From: Euptelea pleiosperma
Taxonomy: Eukaryota; Streptophyta; Magnoliopsida; Ranunculales; Eupteleaceae
DNA length: 64,000 nt
Reading direction: 5' to 3'
Assembly: GCA_035048495.1 (NCBI GenBank)
Contig: CM068551.1
Location: 15,688,248-15,752,247 of the forward strand
Shown here: positions 1-11,474 of the stretch, one piece after another
Numbering within the stretch: the first letter of the stretch is position 1
How the letters are laid out: every line of letters starts with the position of its first letter
Position numbers and translations under genes: made by a program
The notes under the pieces: model-generated
The model's input: only the letters and a program-made list of their open reading frames with translations
Database searches by the model: none
What the model was told of the DNA's origin: nothing

Positions 1-110
1 TTCTTCAACTTCAAAACGAGTCTACAATTATTGGAATGATTTGAATTTTTGTGAGGATGATCTCCTCACCATAGAGATCATCCTCACCAAAAATCAGCCA
101 TGATTCATCT

Positions 111-270
111 TCTATGTGGGTACACCAAATGGTTGTCAAAAATGGTTGTCCCCTAAACGTTTACACTTTAAACGAGCCATGTGTCACACTATTAGAGGCT
201 CTAACCGTATGGATGTTTGCAAACCAAAAATCAGCCTACTCAGTGATTTCTAATCGTCGGATTAAAGTTA
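111..270 (+). mobile_element. Half of a MULE-type MITE (arm only)
   Basis: This stretch reads like one arm of the long-inverted-repeat MITEs at 2172, 18514 and 19193: a segment about the conserved ladder 'accgtatggatgtttgc', then 'accaaaaatcagcct' and 'gtgatttctaatcgtcgga'. No opposite arm or target duplication was found nearby, so it is probably a decayed or partial copy. The assignment rests on eye-matching of a shared core. Confidence 0.35.
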
Positions 271-291
271 TTTTCATGGGTTGACAAGGGC

Positions 292-545
292 TAGGCCACA
301 GGCCGGACTGCTCGGCCCGTTAAGAATGCATTAATTCTGATTTTTTTTTAAATTGGACTTGGACTCGGGCCGGACACAATTGGGCTTATTTAATAAATTT
401 TGGGTCGAGCTCGGGCAGAGCTGCGGGCTAGGATATCAAACCCAGGCCCGGCCCAACATATTCACGGGCTGCCCCAAGTCGGGCTCAACTTCGGGCCGGG
501 CCGGGCTGCGGGCCTCGGGCCAAATTGCCATGCTTAGGTCCAGCA
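292..545. other. GGGCC-rich repeat-like segment
   Basis: A locally GC-rich block dominated by short gggcc/cgggc words, including runs such as 'cgggccgggccgggctgcgg'. Similar wording appears at 37927..38573. It is probably part of a short repeat element; no coding potential or clear termini were recognised. Confidence 0.2.
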
Positions 546-1059
546 CACTGAAATATTAACATGTTGGAAGGTGCACACAATTCAATCCGGAAGCGGACTG
601 CCAAAGTGTTGGTGGACTGCCAAAATATTATCTGATGACGGGATTTTTAAATTGATGGGTTGGAGTTTATGTCACTGGTTGGTTTCAACCAAAGGGATTC
701 GGGTAAGAGGACAATAACGTGAAGTTGCTGCATGCACGTGGTTGAGGAGCGTGTAGGCTGAATCTTCGCCGCATGTTGCTGGGCCTATAGAATAACATTA
801 GCTAGTAGGTGGAGGCGTATGGAGGAACCTGCTATTTGGCATTTGATGTTGTGCTTAGGTGGATGGTCAAATCTAGTGGGAGTGTAGACCAGGCATGCAC
901 TAATCGGGCGGTTGATGTAGCATAACTCCGAAGGCTATGAACGAGAGGAGGATGTTTGTTTGATCGCCACATTTGATGGTTGTCATGAGATGAACGCCTG
1001 AGATGCGAAGTGCATGGAGTTATATTTAATATATAAGGTATTAATTGAAAATTTTAACT
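546..1059. other. No recognisable feature
   Basis: I see no gene, RNA or repeat structure that I can support here. Confidence 0.4.
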
Positions 1060-1067
1060 CTCTATGT

Positions 1068-1335
1068 CAAGGCTTAAAATGGGTTGTTATAACGGTATAG
1101 CGGACTGGGGGCGTTACCGTTTTTTCCGTTATAAAGAATTGACGCTTAGGGGCAAAAAATGGAAAATATCGGATATAACGACGCCAAAATTCAAAATTTA
1201 AAGTTCAATATTTGAATTTTCAATTTTCAATATAAAAATAATAGAAAATAACAGGCATTTTTTTTTACAATTTTTTTTGAAAATAACGGTCATTATTATC
1301 TGAGTGTTAAAACGGTACATAACGATTAAACCATG
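1068..1335. mobile_element. hAT-like MITE, CAAGG/TTAAA family, first of a tandem pair
   Basis: Begins CAAGGCTTAAAAT and ends GATTAAACCATG, which are imperfect inverted termini shared with other copies at 14283, 19961 and 44752. It is flanked by CTCTATGT (1060..1067) and CTCTATAT (1336..1343), an 8-bp target duplication with one mismatch. The body carries the family signature of ttataacgg words. Eight-base duplications and short termini fit a non-autonomous hAT element; no transposase is present. Confidence 0.7.
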
Positions 1336-1343
1336 CTCTATAT

Positions 1344-1726
1344 CATGGTTTAAAAAAATGGCGTTTAAAAGGTTTTAACAGCTGTTAAAACTGTAACACC
1401 CCAAGCCCGTTAAGTCAAAAACCATTTTTTATATTTTGAAAAAAATGACCATTTTTTCGTTTTATCGGCTGCTAAAATTGTTTTAACAACCGTTAAATTC
1501 TGGAAAATTTTGTGAAAAAAAAACAGCTATTAAATCGGTTAATTTTTCATTAAATTCTGTTTTTTTTTTTCAAATTTTGAATTTCAGCGCCATTTTTTCC
1601 ATTAAAATCTGTTAAATTCCATTTTTTCTTTTTTCTTTTTCATTTTTGCCCCTAGCCATTTCAATCCATTTTAATGGTAACACTACCAGTCCATTACACC
1701 GTTAAAACGGTCTCCTGTAAACCTTG
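1344..1726. mobile_element. hAT-like MITE, second of a tandem pair
   Basis: Starts CATGGTTTAAAA directly after the duplication of the preceding copy and ends CTGTAAACCTTG. The right flank (1727..1734) is CTCTTAGG, which shares only the first bases with CTCTATAT. The element is therefore best read as a second insertion into the target site of its neighbour. The body has the same aaaacggt / cgttaaaa words and the typical 'gccccta...tccatt' interior. Confidence 0.65.
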
Positions 1727-1940
1727 CTCTTAGGTCCCCTCTTTCCTTTGGGCTTTCGGGAGATAGCTCAAGCCCACTAGTTTCATTCCGTTTCATCAGG
1801 GGCTTGGTCGACTTTCTGCTTGTCTACCGTAGCCTCGGCTCCTCTGAAGCGGGCTACTCCCCGAAAATGCCCCACCCTTAGGCCCTCCAATTATTCATGA
1901 TAATCACAAATTATGGAAAAACTTTAAATGCAAAAGACTC

Positions 1941-2110
1941 CCGTAGTCCCTACATAGATAATTTTTGGGCCTAATGACTGCGTGGATGTTCAGCCCACCT
2001 ATTGGTGGATAAACATACAAAAAATCAGCTTGATTGATTATTTCTTGCCATTGGATTTACTACCCAAAAAGCTTGCTTGAATCCGAAAGGCTAGAATCAA
2101 AAACCTAAAA
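1941..2110 (+). mobile_element. Half of a MULE-type MITE (arm only)
   Basis: Shares the order 'gcgtggatgttcagcccacc', 'aaaaatcagcttgatt' and 'gccattggattt' with the complete long-inverted-repeat MITEs at 18514 and 19193. No second arm was seen next to it. Confidence 0.35.
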
Positions 2111-2171
2111 ATTACTAAAATCTATGGCTGTTTCCATGTGGTTAGTGAGCTGGGCCTTCTCTCACTTGGGG

Positions 2172-2577
2172 GAAAAAAAATTTAGATGCAGAGGACTTTG
2201 GATGCAGTCGATGCAGAGGGGTCTCGTGGCCCTACATTGCTCATTTTTTGGGGCCCACTAACTGAATGGATGTTTAGCCCACCCCTAGGTGGATATATAT
2301 ACGAACATGAAGTATAATCGATTTTCTCTAGTCATAGAATATAGCACTTTTTTAGGATTGATTGTAGACGTTGGATTCAAGCATTTTTGCATATTTTTGG
2401 GCACTTAATCCAACGGCTAGAAAATTATCAACCAAGCTGAATTTTGGTATGCATATCCACTAAGGGGTGGGATAAACATCCATGCGGTTAGTGGGCCCTA
2501 AAAATGAGTCATGTAGGGCCACAAGACTACCCCTCTGCATCTACTGCATCCAAAGTCATTTGCATCTAAATTTTTTC
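2172..2577. mobile_element. MULE-type MITE with very long terminal inverted repeats
   Basis: The left arm (GAAAAAAAATTTAGATGCAG...) is matched, inverted, by the right arm (...CTGCATCTACTGCATCC...CATCTAAATTTTTTC). The match persists for roughly 130 bp per arm, so most of the element is one hairpin. The flanks CTCACTTGGGG (2161..2171) and CTCACCTGGGG (2578..2588) form an 11-bp target duplication with one mismatch. Long inverted termini with 9-11 bp duplications are typical of Mutator-like elements. There is no coding capacity. Confidence 0.75.
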
Positions 2578-2693
2578 CTCACCTGGGGCCTTAGGTGAAA
2601 GCCCTAATGGCCTTATGGTCTGACCACGGTCCAACCAATTTATCAAAATTTTGGTTCGATCACCGCATTGGTTTTTAAAACATAACCCTAAGT

Positions 2694-2702
2694 TATTTAT
2701 AG
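2694..2702 (+). promoter_or_regulatory. TATA-like box upstream of the putative first exon
   Basis: The sequence TATTTATAG is followed, at a usual plant distance, by a pyrimidine-rich tract ('ctctctcccaatctccctct') and then an ATG at 2813. The arrangement looks like a plant core promoter and 5' UTR, but position and motif are the only evidence. Confidence 0.3.
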
Positions 2703-2812
2703 AAACATTCATTGTTATAATAGCAACACAATCATTTTCCTCTCTCCCAATCTCCCTCTTCTTCTTTTCCTTTACATTACCCTTGACCTTGAGAGACTCG
2801 ATTCAATTGCCC

Positions 2813-2849
2813 ATGGAAGCATTTGAAGAAAGAGAATTGCAAAAGGTTG
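2813..2849 (+). CDS. Possible orphan first coding exon (weak)
   Basis: An ATG opens a short reading frame (MEAFEERELQKV) that ends at a consensus-like splice donor, GTTG|GTAAGT, at 2850. A TATA-like box at 2694 and a CT-rich leader precede it. The following intron-like sequence is pyrimidine-rich and is broken at 2940 by a gypsy-type LTR. I could not find a convincing second exon downstream, so this may be the first exon of a gene disrupted or spread out by retrotransposons, a gene fragment, or chance. The peptide is not recognised. Confidence 0.3.
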
Positions 2850-2939
2850 GTAAGTACTGGTCTTCTCTTCTCTTCATGTCTCTCTTTTCTTTTCTTGTTT
2901 CTTTTCAATCTCCTTATTCATCTTACGACAAATGCTATG

Positions 2940-2989
2940 TGGGTGCTATTTTAAGGATGAGATAAAATATATCAGAAATATCCGATGAA
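2940..2989 (+). repeat. LTR start fragment matching the LTR at 5303
   Basis: The first ~50 bp (TGTGGGTGCTATTTTAAGG...) repeat the beginning of the segment at 5303 (TGTGGGTACTATTTTAAGG...). Beyond 2989 the match stops and internal sequence follows, so this looks like a truncated 5' LTR joined to the 3' part of the same element. Confidence 0.5.
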
Positions 2990-2999
2990 TTAAAAGAAT

Positions 3000-4845
3000 T
3001 ATTAAACCTATGAATTGAAACTCAGTAAACTATATATTTGTACCTGGAAAATGCCTTGATAGAAGTGATCAAAGAAGAAATCTGGAGTTTGACGTTCAAA
3101 ATTTCGAACATCTTCCGGAAGTAAGCAGAGGTCACCAATTACTCTAGCCACATCTGGTTCCTTAATAGCACTTTGATTTATTAAAATATGATCCCCAATC
3201 TTGTTCGCGAAGAAAAGATGAAATACTAGCGGAGAAGCATCGTCTCGGCGTCCTCTCTCCTCGGTCTACCCGGCAGCCTCAGAAGCACAACTAATAGGTT
3301 CCTTCCCCGATCTCTTTTCACCCACCTCCTTGTTGGTCTGACCAGACGGACCAAATGAACTGGTTGACACATGGTCAGTCCCTCTGCGGAAGAGAAGTAG
3401 TGGCAGGAGCACTAGAGCCAGAGCCCTTGGGCTGAGTTTTCTGAAGGGCGTCGATTTTTGCTGATTTGGCAACACTCGCCCTTACTGAGTTGGGACCGGA
3501 AACTGTCTCATTCCGTTTCTAAGATTTAGCCCGAGGTGGAGACTATCCAGGCCCAGCAATGTTCAGGTCGGCCATCTAGTCATCCCCGAAAATATGGACG
3601 TGAGTATCACTAGAAAAAGAGGAATCGCCGGTACGGTATGAGTAACCAAGAGACTGCACCAGAGAGATATTTGTCATGACAAACGACGATCAGATACAAT
3701 AAAATTAGAGGAATCCAAATCAGAGGAAGAGGATAAATTCGAAGAAGATGAGATAGGGATAAAATTGTTCAAAAGTGTAACATTTTATATTTCTTCATCA
3801 TCCAAAGCTGACATACCTCGTCAAAGCTACCAGAGCAAGTTGCTTCCGAGTCGCCGACACCAATGTCCGACGACAAGTCACTGCTATCAGATGAACTGCT
3901 GAAAGGAGAGGAGGATTTGAAATGAGTAGAAGGAGGAGACAGAATTTTCACTTTCTGGGGTTTGTTGGCTTTAGCCGCCCTCCCCAGTTTCACCTCCAAT
4001 TCTTGATCAGGGATCACTTGGAGAAGTTCAGCAAGAGTAGGAGGATCAGTCTTCCAGGAATAACCACTAGAATTTAGTCTGACTAACCACTGGTACACGT
4101 CGGAAAGTAAAGCACGAAGATCATGGCAGAGTTGGATATTACCACGAGGAAGGTTCCGAGATGAACTATCTGTTCGGATACCTGTAAAAGCATAAACCAA
4201 TCAGACATCTTAAGAATAAGGATAGTCGAGATAAATGGATAAAGAAGAAACCTAAAATACATTTGTTGTTTAAAGTTTTATTACGTAAGGGTAGACCATC
4301 ATCATTGGCTCCTCTCTCCCATTCTCCCAAGACAAATAAAGGAAATGTCAAAACTTATCACAATCCTGGATACATTCTAGAATAGGTAATCTTCCTGGCC
4401 GAGTAGCAAGAAAATAAATGGGAATTCCACCAGTATCAGAATCTTTCCGTTTAAGACGAGGAAGAGGTTTGAGAAAATGTTGTTATCGGACATCAAGGAC
4501 GGATATCTCCTTGTTCCAATACCTTCGGATTCGCTCAAAGGAGTTGAACTGAGGCCAAAAATTACTATTTACTTGTCCATGAGCAAGATCATAAAAATTT
4601 AGTAACTCCCAAGCAAACTGAGTTAGAGGAAGAGGGAGTCCAACAGCAAGTTCACTGACAGTGATACAAATGTCATTTGAGTCAACAGGCCAGTGATGGG
4701 AGTACGGAAGAAATCTACTAACATATGTAAGAATGATGTTATCAAGAACGTTATAATCATTCCGGACATCATCAAGGTCGGGCCTAATAGGATGTTTTAT
4801 CACGGCCCCTCGGACAGAAGACCTAACAGATTTTTTAGGTGCCAT
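3000..4845 (-). CDS. Antisense ORF of Tat-like gypsy element (putative gypsy-type transposon domain)
   Basis: On the minus strand an ATG at 4845 opens MAPKKSVRSSVRG, followed by a globular stretch to about 4486 containing 'ELAVGLPLPLTQFAWELLNF' and 'FERIRRYWNKE'. This pattern resembles the plant family called putative gypsy-type transposon (my recollection of Pfam PF04195). A second block (about 4182..3815) opens just after an acceptor-like TTTTACAG and is rich in serine and acidic residues at its end, stopping at a donor-like GAG|GTATGT. A third block toward 3000 contains 'VIGDLCLLPEDV'. The blocks sit in different frames, consistent either with introns or with decay. Cellular role unknown. 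Confidence 0.45.
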
Positions 4846-5013
4846 AAACAAACTTTAAACAAAAGAGCTCAGAAAGTACCTTGATGTCGAGATAAACGAG
4901 GGGCCGATATGAACGAATTGACCGAGGTAGCAGAAGAAAAAACTAAGTGAAGTTGGGAATCAGAATTACCACGGTAAAAATTGAAAAGTAAAAATATTTA
5001 CGATGAGATGGGG

Positions 5014-5022
5014 TATTTATAG
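5014..5022 (-). promoter_or_regulatory. TATA box of the antisense ORF
   Basis: On the minus strand this is CTATAAATA, about 170 bp upstream of the ATG at 4845. A transcript starting ~30 bp downstream would have a leader of roughly 140 bases. This suggests the antisense ORF has its own promoter within the retrotransposon. Confidence 0.4.
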
Positions 5023-5302
5023 CTCTGACCCCGCCACACATGCGGGAACCGAAACGTTAGAAGACGGCTCCGTCTCCCATAAGCCATTGAAATAGTGACA
5101 CGTGGAAACATTTATTGCGCACGACAAATTGAGAAGACAGTGTAGAGTAAGGAAAAGTGACACATGGAAGTCGGCCATATCGAAAAATCATGTTAGAAAC
5201 CCATATTGTGACACTTGGACATAAAGTGACACGTGGCAATACTTGGAAGTTGGAACTCCAGACCAACCTATCAGAGATACCAAACTACCAAGTGGGGGCT
5301 AT

Positions 5303-5990
5303 TGTGGGTACTATTTTAAGGATGAGATAAAATATATTAGAAATATCTAATGTGACCGAGATAAAATATACAGGAGTATGCCAAAGTCACCGAGATAAAA
5401 TTTATCAGAAATATCCGATGTGATTGAGATAAAATATACAAGAGTATGCCGAAGTCACCGAGATAAAGTATACATGAGCTCGTCGAAGTCACCGAGATAA
5501 AGTATACAGAAGTTCGCTGAGATTACTGAGGTCAGTTATTATCGAGTTTGTATACTTCATTAGAACAACAGATATAACAGACTAATAGACAAGCAAGATT
5601 CATCATCAAAAGTACGGATACTCCAACACGTCATGGTACACGTCATGCAAAGGATAAAAAGTTTTTAACCGACCAAATATATATTTTGAATATGAGCATC
5701 TTTACACGTGATAAGGAGGTGATCCTATAAATAAAAAAGATGATCGACCAGAAAAAGGTACGCAATACTAAACACTGAATAGCAAATTAAGAAAGAAACT
5801 AACTTAATCATCGAAGACTCTAAAGGTGGAATCCCACTGGCAGAGTTCGTTTCAAATACCTCTTTCATATGTTGTCTTCAGTACATTCAGCCATTCTACA
5901 CCAACTTCACCGTAGGGACCTACAGCGAGTCAGATTCATATCCGCCGCTTCGGACAGATCTGGTAACTTCGGACAGAGTGTCTTCAGCAT
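5303..5990 (+). repeat. 3' LTR of the Tat-like element
   Basis: Begins TGTGGGTACT directly after a polypurine tract. It contains short tandem repeats (5353..5530) and a TATA-like CTATAAATAAA near 5726 that could drive genomic transcription. The 3' border is estimated from where LTR-like sequence fades; I found no clean CA end with a matching target duplication. Confidence 0.45.
5353..5530 (+). repeat. Short tandem repeats inside the LTR
   Basis: Four to five imperfect copies of a ~35-60 bp unit built around 'gtcaccgagataaa' followed by 'tatacaggagtatgcc' or variants. They lie in the upstream part of the LTR where enhancer-like repeats are common in plant retroelements. Confidence 0.5.
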
Positions 5991-5999
5991 TGTGGAGTT

Positions 6000-6835
6000 G
6001 TGGGATTTTTGCCCTATACGCCATCAATGAGTCTCATCAACCTACATGCACAACTATACGTTTTGAAAAAACAACTGGCCAGCCACCTTCATCCACTGTT
6101 AAATCTGGATCATCCAACGCTAGAATATCGTCTGTGTAGTTTTATTGATAATGAACCAGAGATCAAGCTCTCTATGATTTAACCTCCTACGTTCTTATGC
6201 AAACGACGACTGTTATGAGCATCCAGCTGTTACTAGCTTAGCTTCTAGCTATACTCCTCCAACCATTTATTTCCACCTGGAGTTCGATCAACTAGCATGC
6301 AACGTGCCTTGTGATAATCCAACGACTAAGATCATCATCCATGCGCAAAAAGATCATCAGGGTTTTACACGTGTCAAATTTTGGAGGATGGTTATAGTGA
6401 AACAAACCCACGGTTTGACGGTTATTGTTATTCTATGTTATAATATAGAATCATAAAATAAACCAAGAAACATTATTTCAATTATTTTAGTTTAAATGTT
6501 GTCGTTTAATCAATTATCCACGTTGGGGTGTTTAAAAAATATTTATTTTTAAAAAAATAGCTTTTCTGAAATTATATTGAAAATGTGTTTTTCATAAATA
6601 TGGTTTGTTTTTCAGAAAATACCCTTACTTTTCTCAACATTCTGGATAAATAATTTTTTTTCCAAAATACCACAATACACAATTTTTGTACAAAAATACC
6701 CTAAAGTGGGGCACATGGCACTAATTATTAGGAGATTGAGTTTGACCTGCTAATGAGAGAACAAACTTTTTTTCATTTAAGCTCGACCCCCTTCTTTCTT
6801 TAGACAAATCAAATCGGATTTGTGGATCTGATTTC
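6000..6835. other. No recognisable feature
   Basis: AT-rich intergenic sequence. A 60-codon open frame at 6000 has no gene-like context and was not accepted. Confidence 0.4.
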
Positions 6836-6960
6836 ATCAAAGATCTAAAGGATTGGAATCACTAATCAAGTCGAGTTTTGGTTTGTGGGTCAACCTAGGG
6901 ATTGGAAAAACATCCATACGGTTAGAGTACTCTAAGAGTGTGCCACGTGGCTCATATTTA
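6836..6960 (-). mobile_element. Half of a MULE-type MITE (inverted arm)
   Basis: The minus strand carries the same core as the MITEs at 18514 and 19193: the plus strand reads 'ggaatcactaatcaagtcga', 'gttttggtttgtgggtc' and 'aacatccatacggttag', then 'gtgccacgtggctcata'. No partner arm is visible. Confidence 0.35.
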
Positions 6961-7550
6961 TAGTCCCACTACCACATGGATTAATTACTAGAGAAAAATA
7001 TGTGGAGTTGAGGCCATTGACCGTTAATTCAAGAGGCAACAACTATTTTATACTTTGCAGTTGCTGACTCATGGACTGTGGATGTATTGAATCCAATGGA
7101 CAATAGGCTCAACCGTATACTTATACGGGAGATTGCATTGTGACCAACAATTTTTTTTTTATGAAATAGTTAATAAGAAATGATTCAGAATCAACGATGT
7201 GTAATATGTTTTCACTTTTTGCTCGCTGTACCCCAAAGACGAAGGGCAAAAAAGAGAGAAAGGGACACAAAAAATGAGAAAGGAAAAAACAGAATTCTGC
7301 TTCGTTTGTAATGCATGTCATCGAATGTTAAAGGATAAAGGAGCGAAAGATGAACATAACCAGAGTGTACATCGTACACACTTGTGCGTGTCCAGACTGC
7401 GAAAGCGTCTTTAAGACGGACGCAGAGGTCCAAGTTCATAACACTCAGGAACCTACATGTGGCAACGGTGTCGTTGTCACCGTGAAGGAGGAGGTGTAGA
7501 CACTAGACACCCTTAATTAGTTGCCGTGTTTTTGACTTTGTTGCACTCTC
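6961..7550. other. No recognisable feature
   Basis: Nothing supported here; open frames on the minus strand around 7121..7439 are short and of low complexity. Confidence 0.4.
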
Positions 7551-10500
7551 TGTCACTCCTTAGTTACGGATACCCAAATACGACCCAAAAATCTGTGGAT
7601 CGACCCGTACCCGAACCTAGAAGTGATCCATGAATGTCCCCTAGTGGTCCAATTTGATCAATTAAACTGCTAAGATATATTCGAAAATACACTAAGTTAG
7701 AAATAGTCTAGGTCAAAAAACAACCTAGAATAATCATACATGATCATTTAATTATCAGAGTTAAATTAAGTACGTTGATCGACTAGGTGAGGTTCATTAT
7801 GAGTCAATCAAATAGATTTAATTATCTTAAGTTAAGTCTAGGGTAACCTATTAAGTCCATACGGTCTAGGTATGAGTCAACCCAGTTGACTCGGTCAAGT
7901 CTCAAAATTTGGCTAAAGCAAAATAGCCAAAATTTGACTGTCTAAATAAGGTAGCAAAATACTATTTTGACCATATCTCCTTTGTTATTAAGAATCTGTA
8001 AACGGGCCATATATTTTCATAAAGGTCTCGCAGAGATCTACGATTAGGCATTCTGCATAGATTTGAGAAAGAATCATCTTCCCTTCTGAAATTGCTACAC
8101 AACATAGAACCTAAACTCATGGTTTTCTGACATACTATTAGTGTTTTGACCATAACATTTAGCACAGATTGAATATGCAAAAACTATAAACATTTTTGAA
8201 AAGCTAACTCGAATTTCTTCAAAAAGTTATTTTGGGTCAGAACCCAAAAAGGTGATTTAGATATCCATAATTGGACTGTAAGTCAAAAATTTGAATTTGA
8301 CAGATTCGAGATATGTTCAATATTTCAGTTATAACTTTATGTTCTGATCGAATTACCAAATTCTGAAAATTATTTCAGAAAGCTAACTCAGTAGGCTTCG
8401 AAAAGTCCCTACAGATCAGAAATCAGTTATGCCATTTAGGCTTCGAAAAATACACTACAAAATAGAAAAATTGGTTGTTATCTCGTTTTACATTCTAGTA
8501 ACAGTCTTTTGGAACCCGATATGTGTACCAGTCCAAATGGGATAATACTAGGGCGTTCCTTTTATTATTTAACACATATTTATAAACATCAAAAATATAA
8601 AGAAAAATCATATCATAAATTTAATTAAATCATGTTCACAACAATTCAAACATGTTATAAAATAAAATAAGGACAAACCCTCAAAAATCAAGCCAGAACA
8701 AGTTTGTTTTTATTCTAAGTAACCAAAACATATAAAGGTGTCAAAAACGAGTCTAGGGCTATCTAGCCCTCCTCCGCATAAGTGTTATCATCATCACAAA
8801 CATCATCATGTAGATCTTCAAAATCCAGATCTACCCAATCATCAAAGTCTTCAAACGTATTGCCGGTCAAATCTGAAAATGTGTCGACAAACACCGTGAG
8901 TCCAAAAGGACTCAGTGTACCACGAGTAGTTCGACATGTATTTTATAATGCAATAATAATTTATCATGCTAAGCACATGTTAAATAATCTAAATCACAAA
9001 CAAAGAAAGATATATAAGAGTCGGTAACATACATGATAGATGCACTCACCCCCGTTCACTCAAACCACACACGGGTCTCCAACTCCTTCCCTACCATGGG
9101 GAGATCGACCACACGATAGCCCTTCTGCAGGAAATATAAAGTTTAGGGCTCCGAGCCCTTCTTAATTTTCAAATATTCAACCATATGGAGTTTTCATCTA
9201 TTTCCCTCATTGGAAGTGACCTCACTGGTCTAAATAATATAGCTTCATCACAATGCACAACTCCCCCCAAGATACCCGATGCAAAAATGAAGCTATAGGC
9301 CATAATAATACTCCAAAGGATATATAAATCCATAGGGTATGGCCGTACGATCGATTGTGAAACTCATCATAGTCAAATTCCTCCAATCATGCTCATCGTA
9401 AGCTCCTAATAAAATTATTACATAATCATGCAAAAACTATCATCTCATTATCATGTTCCATTAAAAGCAATAATCACATATGATTAACATCACTCAAATA
9501 TCATAGAAAATAGATTGTAATACCCCGAACTTTCGTTCTAGGGTATTATGGTAAATTCACCTAATAATGTAAACCTGAAACTTTTTCAGACTCTTATTAT
9601 TGCTTTTATTATTTAATATCATGTATGAGTATGTGTATTTAATTTGGTTTCATTCTAACAACTTTGAAAAACCTGCTATTTTTGAAACTCGCTCTTTAGG
9701 GCTAAATTCCTACTAAAAATAATAAACCATAACTTGCAGAGGACTTTTTCTTGCCGTAATTAACATTCCAGAACTTTTATAAAAAAAAATTTTGTGGGCC
9801 CGAGACTCCAAAAATATTTCTATTTTATCCTTATCAACTTACTTGTGAAATTTGGAAGCTTTCCTGATACATGAAAACCCTAGCGGGAGATTTCAGGAGA
9901 TTTTGACAAAAATAGTATTTTCGTAATTTTTAAACTTTCCTACCATTCTTATATTTTCAAAAATAATATTTAATTATATTTTATTTATTTAATAGGAGCG
10001 TGGGATCCGTAAATCACTTTCGGGTCATTCCAATGTCATTTGACACTTTTCTAGGGTTTTAAACGTTTTTATGATTTGTGTGTGTGACATGTGTCAATAC
10101 CTTATTGTATGGACTTTTAAATTATATAATATAATTTGATTGAATTAATTAATAATTAATTATGTTATAATTATTGGGTGGGCCCATATGGCTAATCTAG
10201 AAACCTTTTGGGCTTAATAATATTCTTAAATGAAGCCTATTGATGTATATGGGCCTTGGGCCCATTCCTAACCCATTAATAGTATAAAATATAAGTTTTT
10301 GAGGGTTGAAAAAGTCATCCCTTTGCTAGTTACGAATTTCAACAAAATAGAAACCCTAATCCTTCCCTAAACCTATTTATTAAAAACCCTAAAGCTTTAT
10401 AAGCTTTCACAAATCCAACACCATTGAAGAATAGAGAAAGCTCCATTAAACCTTCATCCGGGCACCGATCGCACTCGAGCAAGAAGGGAGAATTGACGGG

Positions 10501-10817
10501 GACTTCGATTAGAAGAACATACTCCGAGGAGAAGACGATCCGACGACTTTCAAATTTGAAGAAACTTTTGATTTTCATTAAAATTCAAGAAACCTTGAGG
10601 TAAGTGCGCTTGATCCATCCTATACTTGTTTTTCTTCAAGATTTTGTTTCTCTTTCATTAGATAATAGTTGATACTCATTATAAATTAATTTCAATAATA
10701 TTTATTTTATTCTTATTGGGTTGATCTTTATTTTGGGCCACCATGATGGGTTTGGCCATGGTCTATTTTATGTCTATAACGGATGACTATGTTCTTTATC
10801 ATTTTTGTTATTATTTT

Positions 10818-11390
10818 ACACTGTCCAATTCACTTGGGATTTCGATCTATATTTTTAACCTAAATATTTTCTAATTATTTTTCACAGATATCTCTATCAA
10901 CCTAGTTTCTAGAACCTTTGAGTTTATATTTTTCTGATTTGTATTGATTAAGTTATGATTTTTCAAACGTGCTGGACTTTTCTGTAAAACCCAGAATTCT
11001 AGATTTTACACGGTCCACTTCACTTGAGATTTCGATCTATATTTTTAACCCAAATATTTTTCTAATTATTTTTCATAGATACCTCTATCAATTTAGTTTC
11101 TAGAACCTTTGAGTTTGTATTTTTTCGATTTGTATTGATTAAGTTATGATTTTTTAAATGTGCTAGACTTTTCTGTAAAACCCAAAATCCCAGATTCTGT
11201 CCGACCCACTTCATTAAGGGTTTCGACCTATATTTTTAATCTGAATGTTTTTCTATTTATTTTTTCTGAAGACCTCTATGAATCTAGTTTTTAAATCCAT
11301 TAAATTTGTATTTTTCTAATTTATATTTATTTAGTTATGATTTTTACAAGAAACTATATTTTCTGTGAACTCTTATTTTTTGGATTTTGG
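10818..11390 (+). repeat. Three tandem copies of a ~190-bp unit
   Basis: Units start near 10818, 11008 and 11197. Each has 'gatttcgatctatattttta' (third copy diverged), then 'tctagaacctttgagttt', 'ttgattaagttatgattttt' and a 'tgctggacttttctgtaaaa' type end. The third copy is the most diverged. They lie inside the nested LTR. Confidence 0.7.
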
Positions 11391-11474
11391 GCGATTAATG
11401 GCCTTGGGAACCCTTAGTGGTTCGCTCATGATTATTGATTATTAAAGTTTTAACCTTATTGTTTGACTAAACCC

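Larger units (their letters stand above)
2940..5990 (+). mobile_element. Deleted Ty3/gypsy element, Tat-like, with antisense ORF
   Basis: The element reads on the + strand: LTR fragment (2940..2989), internal sequence, a purine-rich tract (aagtgggggctat, 5290..5302), then a 3' LTR from 5303. No gag-pol is left. What remains between is an ORF on the opposite strand (about 4845 down to 3000) with its own TATA box. Gypsy elements of the Tat lineage are known to carry an extra antisense ORF between pol and the 3' LTR, which is why I choose that class. The right end is uncertain because no target duplication was found. Confidence 0.5.

Noticed and set aside
2651..2965. 104-codon ORF taken as a complete small gene
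   Set aside because: The frame runs through a strong splice donor and into an LTR; the only gene-like part is the 12-codon stretch from 2813.
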